A stretch of 32,676 nucleotides of DNA from Bacteroidales bacterium (GCA_022648685.1 JALCMW010000014.1:1-32676); one strand, 5' to 3'. Positions 15,978 through 25,115 are shown, counted from the stretch's first letter. A program made the numbers and translations. The notes: a model not told the origin generated them from the sequence alone.

Positions 15978-18842
15978 CTACTCTCCTGCGGGATTTTCAC
16001 GTGATACGGTACATTCGTTGACCAGATAAACGATCGACATATACGGTATCCCCGAATTCAAAGTCAGACCGATTTCACAGGTACGGCTGTTAGAATAGCC
16101 GGCTTCGCAACCACAGACTTGCCCGGACAGTTTTCTCAAAGCATATTTGTTCAACTCCGGATTTATCATTCCCTTGTCACCGGCAAAACCGCAGCAACCG
16201 ATCTCTTCCGGTACTATGACTTTTGACGAACACATCTTCGCCAGCTTCAAAAAGACATCATCGGCATGCATCAGCCTTGTCGAACAGGTAAGATGTACGG
16301 CTACGGGACGACCGGTGCGTTTAAATTGAAGCCTGTCACGCAAATATGTATAAATAAATTCGGCAGGTTCATACAATTTCATCCTTTTCGTATTTTCACG
16401 GAGCCTCAACAGGCAAGGGCTTTGGTCGCACATGACCGGATACCTGCCTTCACAAGAAGCTTTCCATAACGAGGCTTCGAGTTCGGTGACTTTTCTTGTT
16501 GCAATATCCGGCATCCCTTTGCTTTCCCATATGGAACCGCAGCAAAGATTTTCCATTCCTTCCGGGAATATAACTTCATAGCCGGCTTTTTCCAGCAGTT
16601 CGCAAGTTTCCTCAGCCAAAGCTTTTTTGACAGGGGCATGAGCCTGCAGACCCATGGTCTGGTTTATACAGCTCGGAAAGTAAACCACTTTCAATTTTGC
16701 ATCTGAAGGGACTGCAGATGATCCGAGATTTTTCGGAATCGAATACGATTCCGGGGTATACGGCGTCCATAAAGGCAAACCTAATGTTTCATGCAACCAT
16801 CGGCATAATTTCGCCATGAAAGAAGAGCCGAGGACAACACGTCCGAAGGAAGCGGAACGGAGCAGGAATCTTACAAGGGATTTTGAAGCGGAAAAATGGG
16901 AATAGGCAAATTCGGCAGTAGCAATGGCCATCCTGTTATCCGAAATGTCATTTTTTCTTATGGCATGTGTGAGATCGGCGACATTTATACCCATAGGGCA
17001 TGACATCGAACATAAGCCGTCGGTAGCACAGGTCTTGTCCCCGTAATAGGAATATTCTTTTTCAAGTATCCCTATTTTACGGCGTATGTCTTTTCTGTCT
17101 GTTCCTTTCGAATTAATATACAAAGACTTCAGCCGTTCGATTTCCCTTACTGCAACTATCCGCGTCCTTGCCGAAAGCGTAAAGCCGCAGGACAGGCAAT
17201 TGACTTCGCAGAAGCCGCACTCGATACATTTGTCTATGCCGTTCAGTCTCTCGTTCCCTGATAATGAAAGAGCGGGCATGGCTTTGAAGTTCTTTAGATA
17301 GCATCTCGGATCATCATTGAAGATAACTCCGGGATTCAGCAGTCCTTCCGGATCGAATAATTTTTTAACCCTCTCCATGACGGAAAAAGCCTTTTCCCCC
17401 CATTCGTATTTTACGAATGGAGCCATATTCCTCCCCGTTCCGTGTTCGGCTTTCAATGAACCGTCATATTTTCCAACCACCATCGCCACGACATCACTTA
17501 TCATGGATTCATATCTTGAAACTTCTTTTTTGGAATCGAAAGACTGGTTTATGATAAAATGGAAGTTGCCCTCCAGGGCATGACCGTAAATACATGAATC
17601 GTCATAACCATGTTTGTCAAGTAGGTCGGACAAATCGGATACGGCCTCCGGCAAATCTTTTATATGGAAAGCGATATCTTCTATAAGGCATGTAGTGCCT
17701 TTGCGGCGCATTCCCCCTACAGAAGGAAAAATGCCGGAACGGGCATTCCAGTATTTGGAATATTCGGCAGGATCATCCGTAAAATGGAACGGGACATAAG
17801 TTTTGAACGGCTCCAAAGCGGAACATATCGCTGCGATATTTTCCTGAAGTTCTTTTGAAGACGAAGCCTTCGTTTCAGTAAGTACGGCAGTAAGATCAGG
17901 GCCCGTCTTGTCATCCACGGATGCAAGCGACCTTTTGTCGAGAAGTTCAGCGGCGCTTACGTTCAACGGTTTCATGGCAACAACAGCCCTCGCGGCCTCC
18001 TTGATATCGGCAAAATATATCATCGCGCTCGCCCTGAAAGGGGCGGAAGGCATAGTAGTCATTGTAACATCGCTCATAAAAGCCAAAGTGCCTTCAGAGC
18101 CAACGATAAGATGGGCTATTATGTCAAACGGATCACGATAACGTACAAACGGCGAGATATTGAGTCCGGTCACATTTTTTATGGAATATTTGTACCTGAT
18201 CCGGTCCGAAAGTTTTTTATCGGCGGTTATGGAATCCCGCAATTTCTCTATTTCACCTATAAACTCGGGATGTGTCCCGCAGAAAGCTTTCCTGCTATCC
18301 GCCGAACCCGTATCCAGAATGGTTCCGTCTGCAAAAACCATACGTACTGAGAGCAAAGCCTTGTCACTGTTTGCATGTGTACCGCAGCACATGCCCGAAG
18401 CATTGTTCATCACGATACCTCCTACCATACAGCTTTTTATTGATGCAGGATCCGGTCCGAATTCCCTGCCGAACGGAGCAAGTATTTCATTGACCCTCGA
18501 ACCGATTATTCCCGGCTGAAGCTTGACCGACAAACCATTGTCATATACGGAATACTTCTCCCAGTTTTTCCCGGCCACCAACAGTATGGAATCGCTGACC
18601 GATTGTCCTGAAAGACTGGTTCCGGCAGCTCTGAATGTAACAGGAAGATGGTATCGGGAAGCCGTTTGCAGAATACGGGATACTTCTTCTTCAGTTTCTG
18701 TCCTTATGACGATCTTGGGAACAAGACGATAGAAACCGGCATCCGTACCCCATGCAAGACGTCGCAATTCATCAGTATATATCCGTTTATGTGAGACGAA
18801 GCGTTTTACTTCGTTCAAAAAAGAACGACAAGCACTATCCAT
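15978..18842 (-). CDS. FAD-binding and Fe-S-binding oxidoreductase, D-lactate dehydrogenase/glycolate oxidase type
   Basis: This is a 954-residue fusion of a GlcD-like flavoprotein and a GlpC-like Fe-S subunit, probably feeding electrons from D-lactate or another 2-hydroxyacid into the quinone pool at the inner membrane face. The PCMH-type FAD-binding fold occupies about 35-265 (RAAGTSLSGQSVSDSILLV, then DPASIKSCMVGGIVMNNASG), followed by the FAD-oxidase C domain to about 505 (KAEHGTGRNMAPF). The Fe-S part has C539/C542/C545/C549, then C605, C611, C615 with Asp608 in place of the fourth Cys of a classic CxxCxxCxxxCP cluster. Two CCG motifs (CCGSIWESKGM, CCGFAGDKGM) follow. Substrate is inferred from the family. 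It is convergent with the deformylase gene; radA lies 52 bp upstream in the same direction. Confidence 0.9.
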   Translation of the reverse strand: MDSACRSFLNEVKRFVSHKRIYTDELRRLAWGTDAGFYRLVPKIVIRTETEEEVSRILQTASRYHLPVTFRAAGTSLSGQSVSDSILLVAGKNWEKYSVYDNGLSVKLQPGIIGSRVNEILAPFGREFGPDPASIKSCMVGGIVMNNASGMCCGTHANSDKALLSVRMVFADGTILDTGSADSRKAFCGTHPEFIGEIEKLRDSITADKKLSDRIRYKYSIKNVTGLNISPFVRYRDPFDIIAHLIVGSEGTLAFMSDVTMTTMPSAPFRASAMIYFADIKEAARAVVAMKPLNVSAAELLDKRSLASVDDKTGPDLTAVLTETKASSSKELQENIAAICSALEPFKTYVPFHFTDDPAEYSKYWNARSGIFPSVGGMRRKGTTCLIEDIAFHIKDLPEAVSDLSDLLDKHGYDDSCIYGHALEGNFHFIINQSFDSKKEVSRYESMISDVVAMVVGKYDGSLKAEHGTGRNMAPFVKYEWGEKAFSVMERVKKLFDPEGLLNPGVIFNDDPRCYLKNFKAMPALSLSGNERLNGIDKCIECGFCEVNCLSCGFTLSARTRIVAVREIERLKSLYINSKGTDRKDIRRKIGILEKEYSYYGDKTCATDGLCSMSCPMGINVADLTHAIRKNDISDNRMAIATAEFAYSHFSASKSLVRFLLRSASFGRVVLGSSFMAKLCRWLHETLGLPLWTPYTPESYSIPKNLGSSAVPSDAKLKVVYFPSCINQTMGLQAHAPVKKALAEETCELLEKAGYEVIFPEGMENLCCGSIWESKGMPDIATRKVTELEASLWKASCEGRYPVMCDQSPCLLRLRENTKRMKLYEPAEFIYTYLRDRLQFKRTGRPVAVHLTCSTRLMHADDVFLKLAKMCSSKVIVPEEIGCCGFAGDKGMINPELNKYALRKLSGQVCGCEAGYSNSRTCEIGLTLNSGIPYMSIVYLVNECTVSRENPAGE

Positions 18843-18894
18843 TGTTATATTATGTGGTTTAATCTATTATCAAACTTTAATTCAGGAAGTTATC

Positions 18895-20268
18895 TCAGCT
18901 CCTGAATAAACTCCGGACCAAAGCCGGGACATCGGAAACTCTTATCACCTCAATTCCTTCCGAAAGTATATCGGCAGGGGAAAAAGAAGATATATATATC
19001 TTGCGGAATCCGACTTTCGATGCTTCGGATATCCTCCTGTCAGTTTGAGATACGGGACGAATCTCTCCGCTCAAGCCGACTTCTCCGGCAAAACAGCAAT
19101 CCGAAGGTATGGAAATATCGAAAGCCGAAGAAAGTATCGCACATATTACAGCCATATCACAGGCCGGATCGTTTATCTTAAGACCGCCCGCCATATTAAG
19201 GAAAACATCTTTGGCGCTGAGCCGGAACCCCGCCCTTTTTTCAAGAACGGCAAGAAGCATATTCAACCTGCGGACATCGAAACCGGTAGCGGAACGCTGC
19301 GCCGTACCATAAGCCGCGGAACTGACAAGAGCCTGGACTTCGAAAAGGAAAGGACGCGTACCGTCAAGCATGGCACTTATGGCCGTACCGCTCAAACCAT
19401 CTTCATGCATAGGAATCAGAAGTTCCGAAGGATTGCTTACCTGACGTAGTCCAGTCCCAGTCATTTCGAACACGGCAAGTTCCGACGTCGATCCGAAACG
19501 GTTTTTGATGCTTCTGAGAATACGGTATGATCCGCTGCTGTCGCCTTCGAACTGAAGTACAGCATCGACTATATGCTCCAGAATCTTAGGACCTGCAATA
19601 TACCCTTCTTTAGTAATATGGCCTATCAGTATAATCGGAACTCCCGTTTCTTTGGCAAAACGGAGAAGCAATGCAGCTGTTTCCCTTATTTGTGATACGG
19701 ACCCTGCGGCTGAATCGATATTCCGGGTATACATCGTCTGCACCGAATCCACAATCATAAGATCGGGCATCATGTTATGGGCTTCCTGGATTATACTTTC
19801 AACCGAGGTTTCGCTGAATATAAAGCAATTGGAATTGTCTCCGCCAAGTCTGTCGGAACGCATCTTTACCTGGCGTGAGCTTTCCTCACCTGAAACGTAC
19901 AATGTTTTCAGCGACGGGCAATTCAACGGAATCTGCAAAGACAAGGTGGACTTGCCGATTCCGGGTTCACCACCTATCAAGACCAGTGAACCTGCAACTA
20001 TGCCGCCTCCGAGAATCCTGTCGACTTCGGCATTGTTCAGGGATATCCTGTCCTCGGAACCGGAACCCACATCCGAAAGATGCACGGGTTTACGCGCTTC
20101 CCCTGAAAAAGAAAAATCCCCGGATTTTTTTTTACCAGTAACGACGGTTTCCTCGGCCATGGTATTCCATTCTCCGCAAGAAGGGCATTTGCCCATCCAT
20201 TTGGGACTTTCATAACCACACGAGGTACAAAACCAGACGGACTTAGTTTTTGTTCCAGCTATCGCCAT
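18895..20268 (-). CDS. radA: DNA repair protein RadA (Sms)
   Basis: RadA is a RecA-like ATPase that promotes branch migration during recombinational repair. From the ATG at 20268 it is 457 residues. It has the N-terminal zinc finger (C14, C17, C28, C31 in CTSCGYESPKWMGKCPSC), the Walker A motif GGEPGIGKST (97-106), the RadA-specific KNRFG motif (253-257) and a C-terminal Lon-protease-like domain without catalytic residues. The frame could start two codons earlier at a TTG, but the ATG gives the usual MA-start. A -7 element (20289-20296) lies 20 bp upstream, so it probably has its own promoter, separate from the small lipoprotein gene upstream, which ends in a terminator. Confidence 0.96.
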   Translation of the reverse strand: MAIAGTKTKSVWFCTSCGYESPKWMGKCPSCGEWNTMAEETVVTGKKKSGDFSFSGEARKPVHLSDVGSGSEDRISLNNAEVDRILGGGIVAGSLVLIGGEPGIGKSTLSLQIPLNCPSLKTLYVSGEESSRQVKMRSDRLGGDNSNCFIFSETSVESIIQEAHNMMPDLMIVDSVQTMYTRNIDSAAGSVSQIRETAALLLRFAKETGVPIILIGHITKEGYIAGPKILEHIVDAVLQFEGDSSGSYRILRSIKNRFGSTSELAVFEMTGTGLRQVSNPSELLIPMHEDGLSGTAISAMLDGTRPFLFEVQALVSSAAYGTAQRSATGFDVRRLNMLLAVLEKRAGFRLSAKDVFLNMAGGLKINDPACDMAVICAILSSAFDISIPSDCCFAGEVGLSGEIRPVSQTDRRISEASKVGFRKIYISSFSPADILSEGIEVIRVSDVPALVRSLFRS

Positions 20269-20288
20269 ATACAATCATGAATCAGAAC

Positions 20289-20296
20289 CAAAGATA
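20289..20296 (-). promoter_or_regulatory. -7 promoter element (TATCTTTG) for radA
   Basis: The minus strand reads TATCTTTG, 20 bp before the radA ATG at 20268. The nearest upstream TTTG is only 12 bp away, so the -33 box is unclear. Confidence 0.55.
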
Positions 20297-20363
20297 ACAT
20301 ATTCCTCACAAAAAGGCATAAAAAAAAGTGGCATCCCGAGTTTAAACCCAGAACTCCACATTC

Positions 20364-20391
20364 TTTTAAAAAAAAGCACACGAAGTGCTTT
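20364..20391 (-). terminator. Rho-independent terminator of the small lipoprotein gene
   Basis: On the minus strand a 7-bp stem (AAAGCAC/GTGCTTT, 20373-20391) with a 5-nt loop TTCGT is followed by a run of eight T (20368-20375, partly in the stem). It lies 20 bp after the stop of the small lipoprotein gene and separates it from radA. Confidence 0.8.
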
Positions 20392-20411
20392 CAGACTACA
20401 GTAAAAATAAA

Positions 20412-20591
20412 TTACTGAGCGACAACAGTTGTGTCAGCAGCAGTGGTATCAGCTACAGCTGCAGTAGTATCAGCAGCAGTAACGACAGCTGTTGAGTCAG
20501 CAGCATTTTCAGCTTTCTTAGAGTTGTTTCCACAAGCAACAGCAGCAGCCATCAAGGCAACTACTGCCAAAGACATAAATACCTTCTTCAT
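20412..20591 (-). CDS. Small Ala/Thr-rich lipoprotein (59 residues)
   Basis: This is a 59-residue protein that starts MKKVFMSLAVVALMAAAVAC: a positively charged start, hydrophobic core and lipobox AVAC with Cys20 as the lipidation site. The mature part (about 40 residues) is GNNSKKAEN followed by low-complexity Ala/Thr/Asp repeats (TAADTTAAVADTTAADTT) and ends VVAQ. The unit is complete: a TTTG-N19-TAATTTTG promoter 46 bp upstream and a terminator 20 bp downstream, which argues for a real, probably well expressed, single-gene transcript. Function is unknown. It resembles in size and layout other tiny Bacteroidota and enterobacterial (entericidin-like) lipoproteins, but homology is not claimed. 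Confidence 0.85.
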   Translation of the reverse strand: MKKVFMSLAVVALMAAAVACGNNSKKAENAADSTAVVTAADTTAAVADTTAADTTVVAQ

Positions 20592-20637
20592 GGTCCTTAA
20601 AAATTAACTAGTTAAACAAAACAATATTTTTGTAGTA

Positions 20638-20668
20638 CAAAATTACTACTCTTTTTCAATAAAACAAA
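20638..20668 (-). promoter_or_regulatory. Consensus promoter of the small lipoprotein gene
   Basis: On the minus strand TTTG (20665-20668) is followed after exactly 19 bp by TAATTTTG (20638-20645), a full match to the Bacteroidota housekeeping promoter. It gives a leader of about 40 nt before the ATG at 20591. The rest of the 20592-20799 gap holds AT-rich sequence and one imperfect 8-bp hairpin (about 20705-20728) but no gene. Confidence 0.8.
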
Positions 20669-20799
20669 AAAAACATAAAAATTCGCCTTTACAAAGGGAG
20701 TTAAACCGCTAGTTTTCAGCCGTTTTATTAAACCCCTCTTCTAAAAAGCCTGCAAATATGAGAATATTATTCAGATAATTGTACTTTTTTTTTGACTTT

Positions 20800-21294
20800 T
20801 TATTTGCGCTTTAATTCAAACACTTCCATATCATGTATTTTCCCGTCATCGATATGGAACCGAAGTGCAGTCCTTACTACTTGCCATCCCTGTATACCGC
20901 ATGCCCCGGGGTTTATTACAAGCATATTGTATTTCTTATCCCTGACCACTTTCAGTATATGGGAATGACCGCAAACAAAGATATCCGGATGGTTGCTTTC
21001 GATAAGCTCTTTCGCACGAAGACTGTAATGACCGGGATAACCTCCGATATGAGTCATCAGAATTTTCATACCTTCGCAATTGAACAATTGTACGGCAGGA
21101 TATTCAAACCTGATATCCTGTCCGTCACAATTGCCGAAAACTCCCGTAAGAGGTTTGAACGATGCTATTTCCCGCACCGTTTCCAGCCCCCCGCCGAAAT
21201 CACCGGCATGCCAGATCTGGTCCACGGGATCAAGAAAATCCATGAATTCTTTGGAAAAGACACCGTGGGTATCGGAAATCGCACCTATATACAT
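20800..21294 (-). CDS. Metallophosphoesterase, YfcE/MJ0936 type
   Basis: This is a 164-residue cytoplasmic di-metal phosphodiesterase of the calcineurin-like fold. The metal-binding set is complete: D8 and H10 (SDTHG), D32 (HAGDFGG), N55 (GNCDGQD), H82 (MTHIGG), H110 and H112 (CGHSH). The length and motif spacing match YfcE-like phosphodiesterases; the physiological substrate is unknown. Its ATG shares one base with the stop of the upstream acyltransferase gene (TAATG at 21292-21296), so the two are translationally coupled. Confidence 0.92.
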   Translation of the reverse strand: MYIGAISDTHGVFSKEFMDFLDPVDQIWHAGDFGGGLETVREIASFKPLTGVFGNCDGQDIRFEYPAVQLFNCEGMKILMTHIGGYPGHYSLRAKELIESNHPDIFVCGHSHILKVVRDKKYNMLVINPGACGIQGWQVVRTALRFHIDDGKIHDMEVFELKRK

Positions 21295-22514
21295 TATAAT
21301 TTGATTACTATCTTTTTCTTATATAATATCCACTGGATGCTGAAAATGACCAGCATGAATATTATCGCATAAAGAAGGGAAGTATATTCGTTAGCACCGA
21401 ACACCGAATTCGGGCTCCAGCCTATTATTATTATCAATTTTGCAATCACACCGGAGGTGACGAACGCGATGAGGGGATTGGTACCCATAGCTATGAAAGG
21501 CTCGAATGCAGCTTTCTTACCTTTGACATCAAGAAAGAAAGCAAAAAATGCAAGAGCTACCATAGCCCAGCCGCCGGCATAAAATACATACGAAGCTGAC
21601 CAAAGCGGTTTGCTGATAGGAATCCAGATGCTGATTATCTCTCCTGCGACAAGGCTGATCGCCCCCCATACAAAAATACGCGAAGACAAATATGACGGAG
21701 AATTTTCTTCCGCAAGCTTATCTTTTTCATGACGACGGGTGGTATGCAGGATCATGGAACCGATAAGGAATCCCAACAAAGCCGTACATGCTCCTGTAAG
21801 TGCACCGAGAGGCCCTTCCGGATCGAAGTCGGCTACCGTGGATACGGATTCGTCATCCGCTACTATATGTCCGTTGTCAATTAATTCCTGATCGACTACC
21901 CAATCCCTGTCATACCGGTAGCCATGATATACATGGTTCGGACCTACCAAAGCCACATCGATTTTTCTTGAAATGGTCCCTTCCAATGTAAATGGCCCCG
22001 GCTCATTGCCGAACGCTACAAGGATTCCGGTGTACAAAGCACACAGTACTACTATGGCTCCCAATATTTTCAAAGGCTTCTTGAGCCAGAGAGCAATTAT
22101 TCCGGCAATGATATAACACAAACCGATCCTTTGAAGAACACCGAATATCCTTTTGTGCCCAAGCCAATACATGAAATTCTGTCCGAACGTCCATGAATGG
22201 TCATGAAGGGATGTAGGGAAAAACGGGAACAGGTTGATCAGCAATCCCACCAGAAAGATGGCAATACCCCGCTTGAATATTTTCCATACGGCGGCTTTGT
22301 TAAGACCGTCATACTTCGAAAGCGAAAAAGCCATGGCGCATCCCATGCAGAAGACGAAGAAAGGGAACACAAGATCCGTAGGAGTGCATCCTATCCACGA
22401 TGAATGTTCCAAAGGTTTGAATGTATGGGACCAAGAACCGGGATTATTCACAATACACATGAAAGTCACCGTCAAGCCTCTTAACACATCCAAAGAAAGG
22501 TAACGTTTTTTCAT
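21294..22514 (-). CDS. NagX-like membrane acyltransferase (DUF5009/HGSNAT-related)
   Basis: This is a 406-residue inner-membrane protein with about ten hydrophobic segments. The start KKRYLSLDVLRGLTVTFMCI and the following PTDLVFPFFVFCMGCAMAFS are characteristic of the family that includes heparan-alpha-glucosaminide N-acetyltransferase and bacterial NagX, which are thought to transfer acetyl groups across the membrane onto amino sugars. A polar loop (about 170-235, GPNHVYHGYRYDRDWVVD) interrupts the membrane segments, probably on the periplasmic side, as in other Bacteroidales members. The actual substrate is not known. It forms a two-gene unit with the phosphoesterase. Upstream (22515-22592) I see no -7 element on this strand. 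Confidence 0.85.
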   Translation of the reverse strand: MKKRYLSLDVLRGLTVTFMCIVNNPGSWSHTFKPLEHSSWIGCTPTDLVFPFFVFCMGCAMAFSLSKYDGLNKAAVWKIFKRGIAIFLVGLLINLFPFFPTSLHDHSWTFGQNFMYWLGHKRIFGVLQRIGLCYIIAGIIALWLKKPLKILGAIVVLCALYTGILVAFGNEPGPFTLEGTISRKIDVALVGPNHVYHGYRYDRDWVVDQELIDNGHIVADDESVSTVADFDPEGPLGALTGACTALLGFLIGSMILHTTRRHEKDKLAEENSPSYLSSRIFVWGAISLVAGEIISIWIPISKPLWSASYVFYAGGWAMVALAFFAFFLDVKGKKAAFEPFIAMGTNPLIAFVTSGVIAKLIIIIGWSPNSVFGANEYTSLLYAIIFMLVIFSIQWILYKKKIVIKL

Positions 22515-22580
22515 TAGAATATTATTTTGAAGACGGTGCTAATTTAAGATTTTTAATAAAGTTAAACAACTGTTATTAAT

Positions 22581-22588
22581 TATATTTG
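22581..22588 (+). promoter_or_regulatory. -7 promoter element (TATATTTG) directly at the rsmE start
   Basis: TATATTTG ends four bases before the rsmE ATG (22593). With transcription starting a few bases after this element, the mRNA would begin at or very near the start codon. No -33 TTTG was found at the expected place. Confidence 0.65.
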
Positions 22589-22592
22589 CAAT

Positions 22593-23339
22593 ATGGAAAT
22601 ATTTTATTCGAACGATTTTCATGGAAACATATGCCGCCTGGACAAAGATGAATCCGGTCATTGCGTTCGTGTTCTCAGACACAAAAGCGGAGATATCATC
22701 TCAGTCATAGACGGAGAAGGGACCATGTATGAATGCAGGATAACCGATGACGACCCCAGGGAAGTCCGGGCTGAGATATCGAAAGGTTTTGAAAACTGGG
22801 GAAGACATCCGTACAATCTGCATATGGCAGTATGTCCCACAAAAAACAATGACAGGTATGAATGGATGCTTGAAAAATCCACCGAAATAGGACTGGACAG
22901 AATAAGCCCCGTCATAGGGGAAAGATCGGAAAGGAAAGTATTCAAGACGGAAAGAGCCGGAAAGATTCTGCTTTCTGCTGCCAAACAATCGCTGAAAAGC
23001 GTTATTCCTGTCATTTCAGAACCAGAAACGGTCAGGGAGTTTATACAGAAATACGGAAAGACCGAGACAAAAGAACAGGACGGAAAAATCCTGAGAATGA
23101 TAGCATACTGTTTCGACACGACGGAAACGGAAAAAAGTTCCGTTAAAAAAGTCCTCGACTCTTTTAACGGAAACAATATAATAATTTTGATCGGACCGGA
23201 AGGCGACTTTACCGTATCCGAAGCGGAATATGCCATATCGGAAGGGTTTGTCCCGATTCACCTCGGAGATTCCAGACTAAGGACGGAGACGGCTGCAGTA
23301 GTGGCCTGCACAGCCGTCTATCTTCATTTCACCAAATAG
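22593..23339 (+). CDS. rsmE: 16S rRNA (uracil-1498-N3)-methyltransferase
   Basis: RsmE methylates N3 of U1498 in 16S rRNA of assembled small subunits, using S-adenosylmethionine. The 248-residue protein has an N-terminal PUA-like domain (HCVRVLRHKSGDIISVIDGE) and a C-terminal SPOUT methyltransferase with the trefoil-knot motifs LIGPEGDFTVSEAEYAI and LGDSRLRTETAAV (about 200-235). The start is set by the promoter-proximal ATG, as no earlier in-frame start is plausible. It stands alone, divergent to the acyltransferase gene and convergent with the tsaC-like gene; the 55-bp convergent gap has a 6-bp inverted repeat (23350-23376) without a U-tract. Confidence 0.95.
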   Translation: MEIFYSNDFHGNICRLDKDESGHCVRVLRHKSGDIISVIDGEGTMYECRITDDDPREVRAEISKGFENWGRHPYNLHMAVCPTKNNDRYEWMLEKSTEIGLDRISPVIGERSERKVFKTERAGKILLSAAKQSLKSVIPVISEPETVREFIQKYGKTETKEQDGKILRMIAYCFDTTETEKSSVKKVLDSFNGNNIIILIGPEGDFTVSEAEYAISEGFVPIHLGDSRLRTETAAVVACTAVYLHFTK

Positions 23340-23394
23340 GACACTCTCTGCCATTTCGTGTAAGGCATGGAATGGCGCTTCCGGAAATCAAACT

Positions 23395-24021
23395 TCAAGG
23401 ACGGATGACTTTTACTTCCCCGTCAAGTTCCACTTTTATTATTTGTGACGCCAAACCGGTGGAACCATCCTCAAGAGAGGGATCCACAATATAGTCAACA
23501 CCATTTTTGATATCGTCGCTTATGTCATTGAAAGTTTTCGGCGTAGGTTCGCCGGAAATATTGGCCGAAGTCGAAACTATCGGACGGCCTAATTTGGAAA
23601 TCAACTTTTTGCAAAAATCCATGTCAGGAACCCTGATGCCGACGGAACCGTCTTCAGCTACAGTGTTATAGGCAAGGAAATGTTTGTCTACGACCGGGGC
23701 TTTCCCATCCAGGGGCGCCTTCGAACATACGGCACCGGGATAAATGATCGTCATCGGCCTGTCATTTACTTCTACAAGGTCGATGGCCATGTCGGGTATC
23801 TTTTTTATATACCTCGCCACCATATCCATATCAGAAGCAAGCAGAACAAGGGATTTACTGTCACTGCGATGCTTGATGGAGTAAATTTTTGCAACAGCTG
23901 CGGGATTAGTGGCATCACATCCGAGACCCCACACAGTATCCGTCGGATAAAGAATGGTCCCGCCGTTACGAAGGACATCATAAGTTTCTTTGAGGATGTC
24001 CGCATTTTTTCCAGTTTCCAT
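23395..24021 (-). CDS. tsaC: L-threonylcarbamoyladenylate synthase (Sua5/YciO/YrdC family)
   Basis: This is a 208-residue protein of the YrdC domain family, which makes threonylcarbamoyl-AMP for the universal t6A37 tRNA modification. Visible motifs are ILYPTDTVWGLGCDATN (about 24-40), IYSIKHRSDSKSLVLL (about 46-62), PMTIIYPG (around 89) and PIVSTSANISGEPTP (about 145-160). It lacks the extra Sua5 C-terminal domain, so it is of TsaC/YwlC-lite length. It is the last gene of the operon with the EEP-family protein, 17 bp downstream of it. YciO-type paralogues exist, so the exact assignment is slightly uncertain. Confidence 0.9.
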   Translation of the reverse strand: METGKNADILKETYDVLRNGGTILYPTDTVWGLGCDATNPAAVAKIYSIKHRSDSKSLVLLASDMDMVARYIKKIPDMAIDLVEVNDRPMTIIYPGAVCSKAPLDGKAPVVDKHFLAYNTVAEDGSVGIRVPDMDFCKKLISKLGRPIVSTSANISGEPTPKTFNDISDDIKNGVDYIVDPSLEDGSTGLASQIIKVELDGEVKVIRP

Positions 24022-24038
24022 AATATAAACAATAAATA

Positions 24039-25115
24039 TTATTTGATTCCGATTTTCGCTATTATCGGATAATGATCGGAATAGGGTTTATATATAACAT
24101 GATGATTTACTGCAGAATAGTTAACCGGGAAAAGGATATAGTCTATCCTGAGGAAAGGACGGAGGACAGAATAAGTGGCACCCATGCCGCTTCCCGCCTC
24201 GACGAAAGAATCTTTCCTTCCCCTGCTAAGCCTGTTATATGTGTAAGACAGGGGGTTGTCATTGAAATCCCCCGTCACTATCGCTCCGATAGGGCAATCC
24301 CTGATGTCACTGAGAACCTCGTCCACTTGTTTCGGCCTTCTGGTGATCGAATTATGCATTTTAGTCTCCGTTTCTTTCATGAATTGGTCATCCTTACCGA
24401 AAGCCTTTGCCAATCTTGAAAGTGAGATATTGTAACTCTCGAAATGGCAGTCATATACCCTGATACGGGTTCCTTTTATATCATAATCCGTATAAATGGC
24501 CAGATTGGAGCTCTTGTCGAAAACAAACTTTCCCTTGCCTGCAACAGGGAAGCGGCTTAAAGTGACGTTTCCATAGCAACCGTTTTTGTTCACATACATG
24601 AAGTATTCGGCATTATATTCGGGGAACTTCTTTTTCAGGAAACTCCTTATTCCGGAATCATCGGAAATATAAAATTCCTGCAGGCTGATTATATCTGCAT
24701 CGCTCTTTCTGATGAAAGAAAACACGGAATCAGCGCAGTCATCTTGTCCGGATATTCCGCAACCTTTCTTATAAAGGGAAAAACGGCCTACATTGTAGGA
24801 CATGATACTTATCCCTTCCGTATCCTGGCGTTCCACGCACGGGAAACGGAAATACCACTTTATGAAAAAGACGGCCGGCAGCAATGCCAGAAAAGGAATC
24901 AGAAAGAATCCGGATCGGCGCAAGACCGCCCATATCAACAATACGAGATTCAAAATCAGAAGAGGAAGGAACAGCAGGCCGAAAATAGTCATGAACCAGA
25001 CTTTCGCCGGATCGATTACTGTGGAAAGATAGCTCAGCATCAGCAATCCGGCGGAACCTGTCATAAGAACCCTGCGGGTGATACGCGGAAACAATCTTTT
25101 TTTCCCGATTCGCAT
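24039..25115 (-). CDS. Membrane-anchored endonuclease/exonuclease/phosphatase (EEP) family protein
   Basis: This is a 358-residue protein with three hydrophobic segments in its first 95 residues, followed by an EEP domain from about residue 102. Motifs in order: ISIMSYNVGRFS (catalytic Asn), DIISLQEFY (metal-binding Glu), IYDCHFES-like segment YDCHFESYN, IVTGDFNDNPLS (Asp/Asn pair) and the C-terminal SDHYPIIAKI (catalytic Asp-His). The active site is therefore intact and probably faces the periplasm. Substrates in the family range from nucleic acids to phosphoinositides; none can be assigned here. Bacteroidales often place such a gene right after rhomboid genes, as seen here with a 15-bp gap. 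Confidence 0.9.
   Translation of the reverse strand: MRIGKKRLFPRITRRVLMTGSAGLLMLSYLSTVIDPAKVWFMTIFGLLFLPLLILNLVLLIWAVLRRSGFFLIPFLALLPAVFFIKWYFRFPCVERQDTEGISIMSYNVGRFSLYKKGCGISGQDDCADSVFSFIRKSDADIISLQEFYISDDSGIRSFLKKKFPEYNAEYFMYVNKNGCYGNVTLSRFPVAGKGKFVFDKSSNLAIYTDYDIKGTRIRVYDCHFESYNISLSRLAKAFGKDDQFMKETETKMHNSITRRPKQVDEVLSDIRDCPIGAIVTGDFNDNPLSYTYNRLSRGRKDSFVEAGSGMGATYSVLRPFLRIDYILFPVNYSAVNHHVIYKPYSDHYPIIAKIGIK

Noticed and set aside
23350..23376. GCCATT/AATGGC inverted repeat between rsmE and the tsaC-like gene as a terminator
   Set aside because: The stem is 6 bp with a 15-nt loop and there is no U-run on either side.
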